A stretch of 64,000 nt of DNA from the NCBI RefSeq assembly GCF_002155145.1, contig NZ_CP021323.1, positions 1,426,001 to 1,490,000 on the forward strand, read 5' to 3'. The position numbers and the translations under genes were made by a program. The notes beneath the pieces are model-generated. The model had not been told where the DNA came from and did no database searches. It saw nothing but the letters and a program-made list of their open reading frames with translations. The stretch comes from Kushneria konosiri. GTDB taxonomy: Bacteria; Pseudomonadota; Gammaproteobacteria; Pseudomonadales; Halomonadaceae. Positions 25,880-34,039 of this stretch are shown one piece after another. Position 1 is the stretch's first letter. Each line of letters begins with the position of its first letter.

Positions 25880-27046
25880 ATGTCTTTTATCGGATCAAGC
25901 TCCATGCCACGTCGCTCAATCGCTACCCTGCTCAAGGGACTCAAGAAACTGCTTCATGTGGCGGCGCGTCCGGCCAAATCCGAGCGGGTACATGGCGGGC
26001 GGTTGATTCATACCTACCGGGGGTATGGAACACACCGCGAGGTGTTCATGATGGGGCGGGTGTTTCGCCAGCCCGGCTTCAACCTGAATCTGCCCGAGGG
26101 CTCATGGCGCCGGGATCTGGCCGATATCGTGCGCCGTACTATCCGATGGGGCATCAAGCATATCGATGTCCAGATTCAGCTGGGAGGAGAGACGGTCACG
26201 GTCACGACCGACCGGGATGGCTACTTCAACGCCCATATCAGGCTTGAGACGCCGCTGCCGGGAGATCGAATCTGGCACGAGGCACACCTGCGCATTCTAT
26301 CGCCCAGCAAGGATCAAAAGAGTACCTGTGCCAACGACGGGGCCGGAGGCGATGCAGTTGCCGACATCTATATTCCACCCCCCGATATCGATTTTGCCGT
26401 TATCAGCGATATTGACGATACGGTCATGTATACCGGTGTGGCCAACAAGCTGAAGATGATGTATCACCTCTTTATCGCGCGTGCCGAGCAGCGTACGGCC
26501 TTTCCCGGGGTGGCGGCGCTGTATCGGGGGTTTCACGTCGGCGATGGTGATCAGCACTGCCAGCGTCCGCTGCTTTATGTCTCACGGGCGCCCTGGAGCA
26601 TCTATGAGATGCTGGAGGCCTTTTTCCGGCTCAATCACATTCCGGTCGGGCCGATCCTGTTTCTGCGCGAGTGGGGGCTGACCCTTCAGCATCCGCTGCC
26701 GCGCAAGGCAGAAGATCACAAGCGCGAACTGATCGAAACCATGCTCGAGCTTTACGACCCGCTGCCCTTTGTATTGATTGGCGACAGCGGCCAGCATGAC
26801 CCCGAAGTCTATGCCGATATCGTGCGGGATCATCCCGGGCGCATTCGCACGGTCTACATCCGTGATGTCAGCAACGATCCCGGCCGGGAGCAGGCCATCG
26901 CAGCACTGTCTGCCCAGATCGACAAAGAGCAGAACAGCCAGTGCGCGCTGGTGCTGGCCTCGGACAGCCTGACCATGGCCGAACACGCTCATCAGCATGG
27001 CTATATTTCCAGCGATGCCCTCGAGCGGGTGCGTGAAGCCCAGTAG
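25880..27046 (+). CDS. App1-like (DUF2183) phosphatase-domain protein
   Basis: A 388-residue protein. The C-terminal half carries the HAD-like DUF2183 catalytic motif AVISDIDDTVMYTG (DxDxT), the lysine segment HPLPRKAEDHKRELIE and FVLIGDSGQHDPEVY, as in the yeast phosphatidate phosphatase App1. The N-terminal half has a beta-sandwich-like region (VTVTTDRDGYFNAHI). It may act on phospholipid or another phosphate ester. The start could also be the ATG eight codons downstream; neither has a strong ribosome-binding site. Confidence 0.8.
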   Translation: MSFIGSSSMPRRSIATLLKGLKKLLHVAARPAKSERVHGGRLIHTYRGYGTHREVFMMGRVFRQPGFNLNLPEGSWRRDLADIVRRTIRWGIKHIDVQIQLGGETVTVTTDRDGYFNAHIRLETPLPGDRIWHEAHLRILSPSKDQKSTCANDGAGGDAVADIYIPPPDIDFAVISDIDDTVMYTGVANKLKMMYHLFIARAEQRTAFPGVAALYRGFHVGDGDQHCQRPLLYVSRAPWSIYEMLEAFFRLNHIPVGPILFLREWGLTLQHPLPRKAEDHKRELIETMLELYDPLPFVLIGDSGQHDPEVYADIVRDHPGRIRTVYIRDVSNDPGREQAIAALSAQIDKEQNSQCALVLASDSLTMAEHAHQHGYISSDALERVREAQ

Positions 27047-27052
27047 TCCGGG

Positions 27053-27712
27053 TCAACGCTCGGCGGCACGTGAGAGCCGCACGCAGAGGTTGTTGGCCGG
27101 CATCTCGATGATTTCGGCAAGCGTAAGCCCTGCCTCACGGGCGGCCGGGATCACCTCAAGCTCGAGATCCCGTACGCCCCAGCGGCTGTCACGTGCCTTC
27201 AGGCTCTGATTGAAGGCCACATTGCTGTCGGACTGATGCCTTCCATTGTGACTGAAGGGCCCATAAAGCAGCAGCCATCCGTTCTCATCCAGATGTTGGG
27301 CAGCGCCTGCAAAAAGATCCAGCGTGGCCTGCCAGGGGGCGATATGGATCATGTTGAAACACAGCATGACATCGATTCGATCGCTTAGCGGCCAGGGCGT
27401 TTGACCGACCTCCAGCGCCAGCGGCGGGCGCAATCGAGCATCAGGTCTCTCCTTTTGCAGCACGTCTCGCCAGGCCTTGATCGAGGCCAGTGCAGCGGGG
27501 TGGGCATCGCTGGGAATAAACTCGTTGTCCGGCATCTCCCGGGCAAAGTGCATGAGGTGCTCGCCGCTGCCGCTGGCAATTTCCAGAACGCGTGCGCCCT
27601 TTTCAAGACGTGAGCGCAGTACCTCCAGCAGCGGCGTTTTATTGCGCTGCGCTGCCGGGCTGTACTGTCGCGGGTCATCTGGTGCGCTGCTTGAATCGTC
27701 CATGGTGGTCAT
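27053..27712 (-). CDS. DUF938 family SAM-dependent methyltransferase
   Basis: A 219-residue class I methyltransferase fold of the DUF938 family: YSPAAQRNKTPLLEVL, VLEIASGSGEHLMHFAREMP (SAM-binding loop), FIPSDAHPAALASI, CFNMIHIAPW and LLYGPFSHNGRHQSDSN are all present. The substrate is unknown. The start is the ATG preceded by AGGATCAGGAT. It converges on the App1-like gene with only 6 bases between the stops. Confidence 0.87.
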   Translation of the reverse strand: MTTMDDSSSAPDDPRQYSPAAQRNKTPLLEVLRSRLEKGARVLEIASGSGEHLMHFAREMPDNEFIPSDAHPAALASIKAWRDVLQKERPDARLRPPLALEVGQTPWPLSDRIDVMLCFNMIHIAPWQATLDLFAGAAQHLDENGWLLLYGPFSHNGRHQSDSNVAFNQSLKARDSRWGVRDLELEVIPAAREAGLTLAEIIEMPANNLCVRLSRAAER

Positions 27713-27847
27713 ATCCTGATCCTTTGGTTGTGGCACACGAGAGAAGGTCAACCAAGGTGAATTTGAACTAATGGGCATTGCCCTGTCACGCTGGTTTTCT
27801 GCTATGTTAGAACGCTTTTTTGAATGGACTCAGTGAGGCGAAGCATC

Positions 27848-28273
27848 ATGACAGTCAATATCCCTGCTACCGAAGAAGAGCTTCTTGCCATGCCGGCTGA
27901 GGACTATATGAACGATGCGCAGCTGGAATATTTTCGCCAGCTGCTGCTCAAGGAGCGCAAGGAAGTCGAAACGACTCTAGAAGAAATGCGCGGCAGCATC
28001 GGTATGGCCGAGAGCAGCGGCGATGACAGCGACCGCGCGGCCAGTGAAGAGGAACTGCGTTATACCCTGCGCCAGGCCGATCGTGAAACCCGTCTGTGGC
28101 GCAAGATCAACGCAACGCTTGATCGCATCGATGAGGGAGATTACGGCTTCTGCGAGGAAACCGGTGAGCCTATCGGACTCAAGCGGCTGCTGCTGCGCCC
28201 GACCGCGACGCTGTCCATCGAGGCCAAGCAGCGTCAGGAGCAACAGGAAAACCATTACGCCCGCCGGCGCTAA
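27848..28273 (+). CDS. dksA: DksA-family RNA polymerase-binding regulator with a single zinc-finger cysteine
   Basis: A 141-residue protein with the DksA layout: EDYMNDAQLEYFRQLLL entry, coiled coil with the tip acidic motif DDSDRAASEEE that enters the RNAP secondary channel, and a C-terminal finger region. Only one of the four zinc cysteines remains (GFCEETGEPIGLKRLLLRPTATLSIEAK), a form resembling alphaproteobacterial DksA. It should act with ppGpp on stable RNA and amino acid promoters without bound zinc. Chosen start: ATG of MTVNIPATEEE. An excellent terminator follows. Confidence 0.87.
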   Translation: MTVNIPATEEELLAMPAEDYMNDAQLEYFRQLLLKERKEVETTLEEMRGSIGMAESSGDDSDRAASEEELRYTLRQADRETRLWRKINATLDRIDEGDYGFCEETGEPIGLKRLLLRPTATLSIEAKQRQEQQENHYARRR

Positions 28274-28313
28274 GCAGTGACAATCCTGTTGGGTGTGCAT
28301 GTCGGTTGTGTCT

Positions 28314-28344
28314 AAAAATCGCCCCATCCCGGGGCGATTTTTTT
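28314..28344 (+). terminator. Intrinsic terminator after dksA
   Basis: An 11-bp perfect stem AAAATCGCCCC/GGGGCGATTTT with an ATCCC loop, followed by TTT. Being A-rich on its 5' side, it can work on both strands. Confidence 0.94.
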
Positions 28345-28796
28345 ATGTCTTCTTGGTCCTTGTCCGGCACTGGTTTTCCCCCGGGATCAGACCAAATCAT
28401 GGCAAACATCGAACCATGGTTTTCGAAAGCACCAAAAAAGCTAACAATAATTAGCTCCCGGTCTGTTAGGTAAAAAGTACGCGTCATATCATCCAATCTG
28501 CACATATACATTTCTAATGTAAGCGTTATCATTCTGTAAAAGAACAATGAACAGGCATCCAAACAGGGCCTTCAGACAGTCTCTCGCCCGGATTTTTAAC
28601 GTGGATTGATCTGGAGAAATCCTGGCTGGTGACGATATGCACTGAGGAATGGTTGCTTCTCAAGCGTTTAATGCCGCCGCTCGGCAGGCATGATGGCCGT
28701 CTCATATCAGACCACCGCTGATGAGATACGCCGACTCATGCTGCCCAGGGTAGCTGGAAGTGGCTTTTTTTCTGGCAGGGGCAGGGAGCCTGAGTG
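28345..28796. other. AT-rich 452-base gap upstream of the sensor/acyltransferase block
   Basis: No gene is seen on either strand. The left half is clearly richer in A+T than the flanking genes and holds a small inverted repeat AGCTAA-CAATAA-TTAGCT (28439-28456). The promoter of the following four-gene block must lie here, but no convincing -35/-10 pair or c-di-GMP riboswitch could be recognised. The base composition change suggests this is the left edge of acquired DNA. Confidence 0.55.
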
Positions 28797-29231
28797 ATGC
28801 CGAAAGGCATGGTAATACTTGCATCGATAGTCACGTTGCTGCTCTGGTGCGGCCCGGTAGTCCACGCCCAGGAATCCCTGGTGCTGATTGCCAATCCGTC
28901 AACGTCCCCGGGTAACATGACCCGGGAGACCGTGCGTGCCATTTTTGCCATGCGCCAGCGCACCTTGCCCTCGGGCGAGGCTGCGCATGTCTTTGTGCTG
29001 CCGGATAAGCACCCTTTGCATGTGCGCTTTACCAAGGAAATGCTTGGCGTGTACCCCCATCAATTGCGTCTTTCCTGGGATCGGCTGGTGTTTTCCGGCA
29101 CGGGACAGGCGCCCAATGAAGTTGGTTCGGTCGAAGAAATGAGACAACGCGTGGCCAGTACGCCAGGTGGGCTGGGCTATCTGAATAAAGGAGCCGTGGA
29201 TGATAGCGTCAGCGTTTTCTCGGTGGAGTAA
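28797..29231 (+). CDS. Short PstS-like periplasmic protein
   Basis: A 144-residue protein with a signal peptide (VILASIVTLLLWCGPVVHA, cleavage before QESLV). The mature part carries the pattern of the phosphate-binding-like PBP family: LTRET-type segment NMTRETVRAIFAMRQRTLPSG, FTKEMLG and LSWDRLVFSGTGQAPNEV, ending in GLGYL. It is about half the length of true PstS, so it may be a sensor-linked ligand binder, not a transport component. Its 3' end overlaps the next gene by 32 bases, showing tight coupling. Confidence 0.75.
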   Translation: MPKGMVILASIVTLLLWCGPVVHAQESLVLIANPSTSPGNMTRETVRAIFAMRQRTLPSGEAAHVFVLPDKHPLHVRFTKEMLGVYPHQLRLSWDRLVFSGTGQAPNEVGSVEEMRQRVASTPGGLGYLNKGAVDDSVSVFSVE

Positions 29232-30429
29232 TCACCAGGCTTGCCACTGGTGGTATGGCGCATCGCTGGCCACGGGCATTCTGGCCATCGGCACCTCATC
29301 GGTGCATGCCGATGTGCTTGATACCGTACAGGCGCATGGTTTCATGAGTCAGGCGCTGATTGTGAGTCGGCATAATGACTTCTTTGGTCCCAGCAGCCAT
29401 GGAGGCGGCAGCCTTCAGTACACGGAAATCGGCGCCAATATGTCCATGCGGCCGACCAATAACCTGTTGATCTCTGCACAGGTTCTGAGTCGCCGGGCCG
29501 GTGATGACAATGAAAATTACGAGCCTCGCCTGGATTATGGTCTGCTGGATTATCAATTGATGGCCAATAATCATCGCTCGGCCGGTTTGCAGGTGGGTCG
29601 AATAAAACATCCTTATGGTCTGTATAACCAGACTCGAGATATTGCATTTACACGCCCCGGGATATTGCTGCCACAGTCCATCTATTTTGATAGAACCCGA
29701 TCCTTCGGGCTGTCATCAGATGGCGTGTTGTTTTACGAAGAAGAAAGGCTTTCCAACGGCATACTTTATTTTTACGTAGGCGGTGGTTTGCCCAATTTTG
29801 GCTCTGATGCCGAAAACGCGCTGTCCTTTCCCGGCGACGATTCCCCATCGATGAATGGCAGCTACTCAACATTGGGGCAGATTCGCTATGAGCATGCGGG
29901 CGGGAAGGTGGTATTGGCGCTAAGCGCCGCTGATGTCAATGCAAACTTCGACACCCAGGACGAATCAGTTGGTGATGGTAGGTTCAGGTTCCAGCCGATC
30001 GCTCTGTCGGCTCAATACAATAGTGCTGACTGGAGTCTAACGACAGAATATGCGCTGAGAAGAAGAAAAATTAGTGGGCTTAATGTCTCTGAATTGAACC
30101 GGGATGTGGTCGGGGAAAGCTGGTATTTACAATATGATCGACGGCTTTTCGAAAACTGGCGCTGGTTGATACGTTATGATGTCATGGCCAACGACTGGCA
30201 TGATCGTAGTGGAAAGCAATACGAAAATGATAATCGTGGTCCTGCTTATTCACGGTTTGCCAGAGACCTGACGCTGGGGCTGAAATGGCAGCCAAAATCG
30301 AATCTCCTTTTATCCACCGAATACCATTATGTTGATGGAGCTGGATGGATTCCACCTTCGGACAACAGAACAAATGATCTTGAAAGATATTGGGACATGA
30401 TGATGTTTCAGGCCTCTTTTTTATTCTAG
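29200..30429 (+). CDS. Outer-membrane beta-barrel protein (porin-like)
   Basis: A 409-residue protein with a signal peptide (GASLATGILAIGTSSVHA, long N-region) and a body of alternating amphipathic strands such as NLLISAQVLSRRAG, YGLLDYQLMANNHRSAGLQVGRIK and WSLTTEYALRRRK. It ends in Phe (QASFLF), the usual signal for barrel insertion. It resembles porin-like proteins placed beside GGDEF/EAL sensors. The ATG has a perfect AAGGAG six bases upstream although it lies inside the preceding gene, so the 32-base overlap is real. Substrate unknown. Confidence 0.75.
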   Translation: MIASAFSRWSNHQACHWWYGASLATGILAIGTSSVHADVLDTVQAHGFMSQALIVSRHNDFFGPSSHGGGSLQYTEIGANMSMRPTNNLLISAQVLSRRAGDDNENYEPRLDYGLLDYQLMANNHRSAGLQVGRIKHPYGLYNQTRDIAFTRPGILLPQSIYFDRTRSFGLSSDGVLFYEEERLSNGILYFYVGGGLPNFGSDAENALSFPGDDSPSMNGSYSTLGQIRYEHAGGKVVLALSAADVNANFDTQDESVGDGRFRFQPIALSAQYNSADWSLTTEYALRRRKISGLNVSELNRDVVGESWYLQYDRRLFENWRWLIRYDVMANDWHDRSGKQYENDNRGPAYSRFARDLTLGLKWQPKSNLLLSTEYHYVDGAGWIPPSDNRTNDLERYWDMMMFQASFLF

Positions 30430-30455
30430 CTGCTGAGATATTAGAAAGAGGCTGA

Positions 30456-32246
30456 GTGCCGCAGATGAAACAGAAGTTTTTCAGCCTTAAATGGCGTGCC
30501 ATATTCCTGACCAGCCTTGTTTTGCTGGGGCTGGCGTCCGTCTTCACTGTTGTCAGTCATATCAATATGACGCGTCAGTTTCAGGTGATGCAAAATAATA
30601 ATTACGAGCGACAGATTAAGGAGATTGAAGTATCGATCAAACGCGACAGCAATGATTTGCGACAGCTCGCCAGTATCGTAGCTGCCTCGGAAAGCCTCGG
30701 CACTTCTCTTGTTAATCAAAATGTCGCTGCAGGAAAAGAAGTTATTGAATCCCAATGGCCTACTTTACAATTGGGGAGTGGTCTTGAAGAGGTTACGGTA
30801 TTTAATTCTGATGGCAGCCTTTTTTTGCATATGGGTCAGCCACAGGCTGGCATGAATGATAATATTATTGCTCAATGGGTAAAAAAGGTTGGCGATAATG
30901 ATATCCCTGAAAACAAGGTGTTTTGTCGCCGTGACTGTAGACAGTATGCGATCGTCCCCATTCTTTTAAACGGCGATAGTGTAGGAAGTGTTCTGGTGGC
31001 CAGGCCGCTTGCTGATATTGCGCTTTATGCACTGCAAAATGCGGGCGGCAATATTGCCTTACTATTAAAAAATCATAAAAAAGGAAGAGAAAACGATCAC
31101 TACCTGGACGGTTGGTCAATGTCTATTACGGCAGTAACCAATGAGCAATCGACCCTGTCTCTTTTAAAAACGGCGGTAGAAAAATTCTCTTTCAAGGAAC
31201 TGTTGGGAAACCCCAGAATCGTCAAGCATCAGAATCGGTCCTACGAACTGTTGGCCATGCCGATTAAAGCAGAAGAAGAAAGCCGTAATGGTTATTTTAT
31301 TTTGACATCGGACGTCAGCGATCAAATTCGCACCATTAATCGTACGACTACATATACGCTGCTGATTGCTCTGGGCGGATGGCTAAGCGCTGAACTATTG
31401 CTTTTTGGCATCATGTGGCGCCCCATGGCACGCCTCAGACGCTTGACCTATCTTCTTCCGGCATTGGCACAAGGTGGTTTTGACAGGATTCGCCAGCAGG
31501 CAAAAGTGAGAAGCGGGCCATGGCATGATGAGATTGATGTACTGGGGCAAACAGCGCAGACACTTGCCAACCAGCTGGAAGTGCTTGAAAAGGAGGTCGA
31601 CTTCAAGGGTACACAGCTCAATGAAAGGCTTCTGGAGCTCTCTCACGAAAGAGACTTTATTGCAGGCCTTCTAAATACGGCACATGTGCTTATCTTTACC
31701 CAGGATGTTGATGGCCGTATTACATTGGTCAATCAATATGCCCTTGAGTTACTGGGTATGGAAAAGAATCAGCTTATTGGCAAACAGTTCAAGAACATCT
31801 TTCATGTTAATTCCCGGACATTGAATCACTCCATGAATCAGCATGAAAGTGTCGTTAAAGGAGAGAATAAGGAAGAAAAAATTATTACCTGGGTGCATAC
31901 CACCATGGGAGATGATGATAAAAAAGCTCAGCGAATTTCCGTGGGTCTGGATATCTCGGCTCGTAAAAAGGCTGAGCAAAAGCTTGAATGGCTGGCTCAC
32001 CGTGATCCCTTGACTTCCCTCTACAATCGGCGTTTTTTTCAGCAATCCCTTGAGGCTGCCATTGCGCGTGGTACCCATGGCGCGGTGCTTTATCTGGATC
32101 TGGATCAGTTCAAGATGGTTAACGAGCTTGGGGGGCATCATGCAGGAGATCAGCTTTTACGCCTGGTTGCAGATGCGTTGAGCAACGAGTTGGAGGGCGA
32201 ATATATCGTAGCCCGTCAGGGGGAGATGAGTTTTCCATTCTTCTAG
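30456..32246 (+). CDS. Membrane sensor PAS-GGDEF protein, first half of a frame-broken GGDEF-EAL gene
   Basis: The frame encodes TM1 (about residues 15-35), a periplasmic ligand-type domain of about 260 residues, TM2 (about 300-320), a HAMP/coiled linker, a PAS domain (about 395-505, LLNTAHVLIFTQDVDGRITLVN) and a GGDEF domain from DPLTSLYNRRFF. It runs correctly to YIVARQG, then leaves frame in a run of five G at 32219-32223 and stops after MSFPFF. One more G would restore GGDEF and join the downstream EAL frame, giving a protein of about 929 residues. GTG 30456 or ATG 30465 may be the start; AGAGG lies between 5 and 14 bases upstream. Confidence 0.8.
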   Translation: MPQMKQKFFSLKWRAIFLTSLVLLGLASVFTVVSHINMTRQFQVMQNNNYERQIKEIEVSIKRDSNDLRQLASIVAASESLGTSLVNQNVAAGKEVIESQWPTLQLGSGLEEVTVFNSDGSLFLHMGQPQAGMNDNIIAQWVKKVGDNDIPENKVFCRRDCRQYAIVPILLNGDSVGSVLVARPLADIALYALQNAGGNIALLLKNHKKGRENDHYLDGWSMSITAVTNEQSTLSLLKTAVEKFSFKELLGNPRIVKHQNRSYELLAMPIKAEEESRNGYFILTSDVSDQIRTINRTTTYTLLIALGGWLSAELLLFGIMWRPMARLRRLTYLLPALAQGGFDRIRQQAKVRSGPWHDEIDVLGQTAQTLANQLEVLEKEVDFKGTQLNERLLELSHERDFIAGLLNTAHVLIFTQDVDGRITLVNQYALELLGMEKNQLIGKQFKNIFHVNSRTLNHSMNQHESVVKGENKEEKIITWVHTTMGDDDKKAQRISVGLDISARKKAEQKLEWLAHRDPLTSLYNRRFFQQSLEAAIARGTHGAVLYLDLDQFKMVNELGGHHAGDQLLRLVADALSNELEGEYIVARQGEMSFPFF

Positions 32247-33244
32247 AAGCTGCTGATGCTCAGGAGGCTCTGGAGACCGCAGAAAAGGTTCATGGAAGGC
32301 TTGAAAGCATTCTGTTCTCCGAAAATGGCCGACACCATCGAGCGATGGCCAGTATTGGCATCGCTTTGTATCCAGAGCACGGAGACAACGAAACGGAATT
32401 GATGGCCAGTGCCGATCTTGCCATGTACAAGGCAAAAGAGAAGAGCACTCGGAAATGGCATTTACTTTCTTCCGTTCACGAGTCGCGTGAGCAACTGCAG
32501 GAGCGAGCATATTGGGTTGAACTTATTCGTTCTTCACTGGCCGGTGGTCGGTTTACGCTGATGCTTCAGCCCATCGTTTTTCTTGAAGATCTCAGCATCA
32601 AACATTACGAAGTTCTTCTGAGGATGCACGATGAAAATGGCAGGCTACATATGCCTGGCTCTTTTATACCGGTAGCGGAGCGGTTTGGCTTGATCGTTGA
32701 GATAGACCGCTGGGTCGTCAGAGAAGCCATTTCCCTGTTAAGTAAGTTCAGGAATGATCGGACAAGCCTTGCCATTAATCTATCTGGGCAATCTCTTCAC
32801 GATGACACGATAAAACACTTTATCGAGCACGAGCTTGATAATAGAAAGGTGTCTCCCTCCCGCATTATTGTTGAAATCACGGAGACGGCGGCTGTTGCTG
32901 ATCTGGCAACAGCAAGAAATGTTTTACAGGAGATCAGTGATCTGGGGTGCCGGATAGCACTGGATGATTTTGGAGTGGGTTTCAGCAGTTTTCATTATCT
33001 CGATCAATTGCCTTCCGATTATATAAAAATAGATGGTTCATTTATTCAGCATATGATGAGCAACGATAAGGACCGTCTGATTGTCAAGTCCATCGCTGAT
33101 ATTGCAAAGGGCTTCGGGAAGGAGGTTATAGCAGAGTTTGTTGATCAGGAGGCAATGATTGAAATACTCAAGTCATACGATATTGCCTACGCGCAGGGGT
33201 ACCATATGGGTCGTCCGGCAGAAGCTGCCTCATTCAACATCTAG
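32222..33244 (+). pseudogene. Second half of the frame-broken sensor: end of GGDEF plus EAL phosphodiesterase domain
   Basis: This frame opens with GDEFSILLEAADAQEALE, completes the GGDEF domain (MASIGIALYPEHGDNETELMASADLAMYKAK) and carries a full EAL domain: LQPIVFLEDLSIKHYEVLLRMH (EVL for EAL), AINLSGQSLHD, IIVEITETAAV, ALDDFGVGFSSFHYLDQLPSDYIKID, VIAEFVD and AQGYHMGRP. The metal and catalytic residues look intact. No start codon with a ribosome-binding site lies at its 5' end; the first ATG is at 32345, inside the GGDEF remnant. As sequenced, the EAL part could only be made through frameshifting or internal initiation. Confidence 0.78.
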
Positions 33245-33262
33245 GAACAGGGGTGGCCGAAA

Positions 33263-34006
33263 GTGGAGTTTGTCAGTGCTTTTTTTGAAAGATTTGATGT
33301 CAGGCTGGCCTCATCGGAGGCCGATAAACATGAGATTTACAGGTTAAGACACGAGGTCTTTCTTCAGGAGCTGGGGTATGAGCTATCGGGCGTTCCGGAG
33401 AATGGAGAGGAGCGCGACGATTACGATAGTAACGCCATTTATATTGTGGTTATTGGTCGCTTCACTCAACAGATCGTAGGCTCAGCGAGAATTGTTGTTC
33501 CTCAAACGCATGTGGCCGGCAGACTTTCATATCTTCCGGTTGAAAACTATTGTGGCAAAACCCTTTTCTCCAGCACTGTTCAACTTGAAAGTATTCCTCG
33601 TGACGAGCTGTGTGAAATTTCCCGTATTGTCGTGGCTCGCCATTACAGAAAGCGAAAGGATCTCGAAGGGAACGATCTAAAAACCGCAGGACTGGATGCC
33701 GTCAATCGACTTATCAGTATCGCCCTGTTTGTTTCTTCTGCCGCATTATTGGAAACACTGGGGCGGCCGCATGTGATGGGCTTCATAGAGAAGAAATTTG
33801 CCAGACTGCTGCGCGGCACGGGTATGAAAATAGAAAGAATCAGCCCTTTCCACGATATATGCGGTTTACGAGCTGCCTACTATGGCAATACACGCGATTC
33901 GCTGCGTCATGTTTCTCCGCTTTTCTCTCACATGTACACCCTGGTCAAGGAGCGCCTTGACAAGTCCGACGCTTCAAGCGCTCTTGCCAACCACGGGTCT
34001 GATTAG
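33263..34006 (+). CDS. PEP-CTERM/exosortase-associated acyltransferase (LuxI-like GNAT fold)
   Basis: A 247-residue protein. The N-terminal part has YRLRHEVFLQELGYE and DDYDSNAIYIVV, then GSARIVVP and ELCEISRIVVARHYRKRK, the pattern shared by exosortase-associated acyltransferases, N-acyl amino acid synthases and autoinducer synthases. Such enzymes move a fatty acyl chain from ACP or CoA to an amine. No exosortase or PEP-CTERM protein is present in the window. The GTG start lies 18 bases after the EAL stop, so it is probably co-transcribed with the c-di-GMP sensor. Confidence 0.75.
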   Translation: MEFVSAFFERFDVRLASSEADKHEIYRLRHEVFLQELGYELSGVPENGEERDDYDSNAIYIVVIGRFTQQIVGSARIVVPQTHVAGRLSYLPVENYCGKTLFSSTVQLESIPRDELCEISRIVVARHYRKRKDLEGNDLKTAGLDAVNRLISIALFVSSAALLETLGRPHVMGFIEKKFARLLRGTGMKIERISPFHDICGLRAAYYGNTRDSLRHVSPLFSHMYTLVKERLDKSDASSALANHGSD

Positions 34007-34033
34007 ACAGGGCTATCGAAGATAGCCCTGTCT
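34005..34033. terminator. Hairpin between convergent acyltransferase and old yellow enzyme genes
   Basis: A 13-bp perfect stem AGACAGGGCTATC/GATAGCCCTGTCT with a GAA loop. Its first bases overlap the stop codon of the acyltransferase gene, and it lies 6 bases from the stop of the convergent gene. It lacks a T-run on the plus strand. Confidence 0.6.
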
Positions 34034-34039
34034 GGAAAT

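Noticed and set aside
28345-28796. A c-di-GMP riboswitch upstream of the sensor block
   Set aside because: I looked for the conserved GEMM core and paired arms and did not find them; only a small AT-rich inverted repeat is present.
28797-34006. Integrated mobile element around the AT-rich block
   Set aside because: No integrase, transposase, tRNA, or flanking direct repeats were seen; only composition suggests acquisition.
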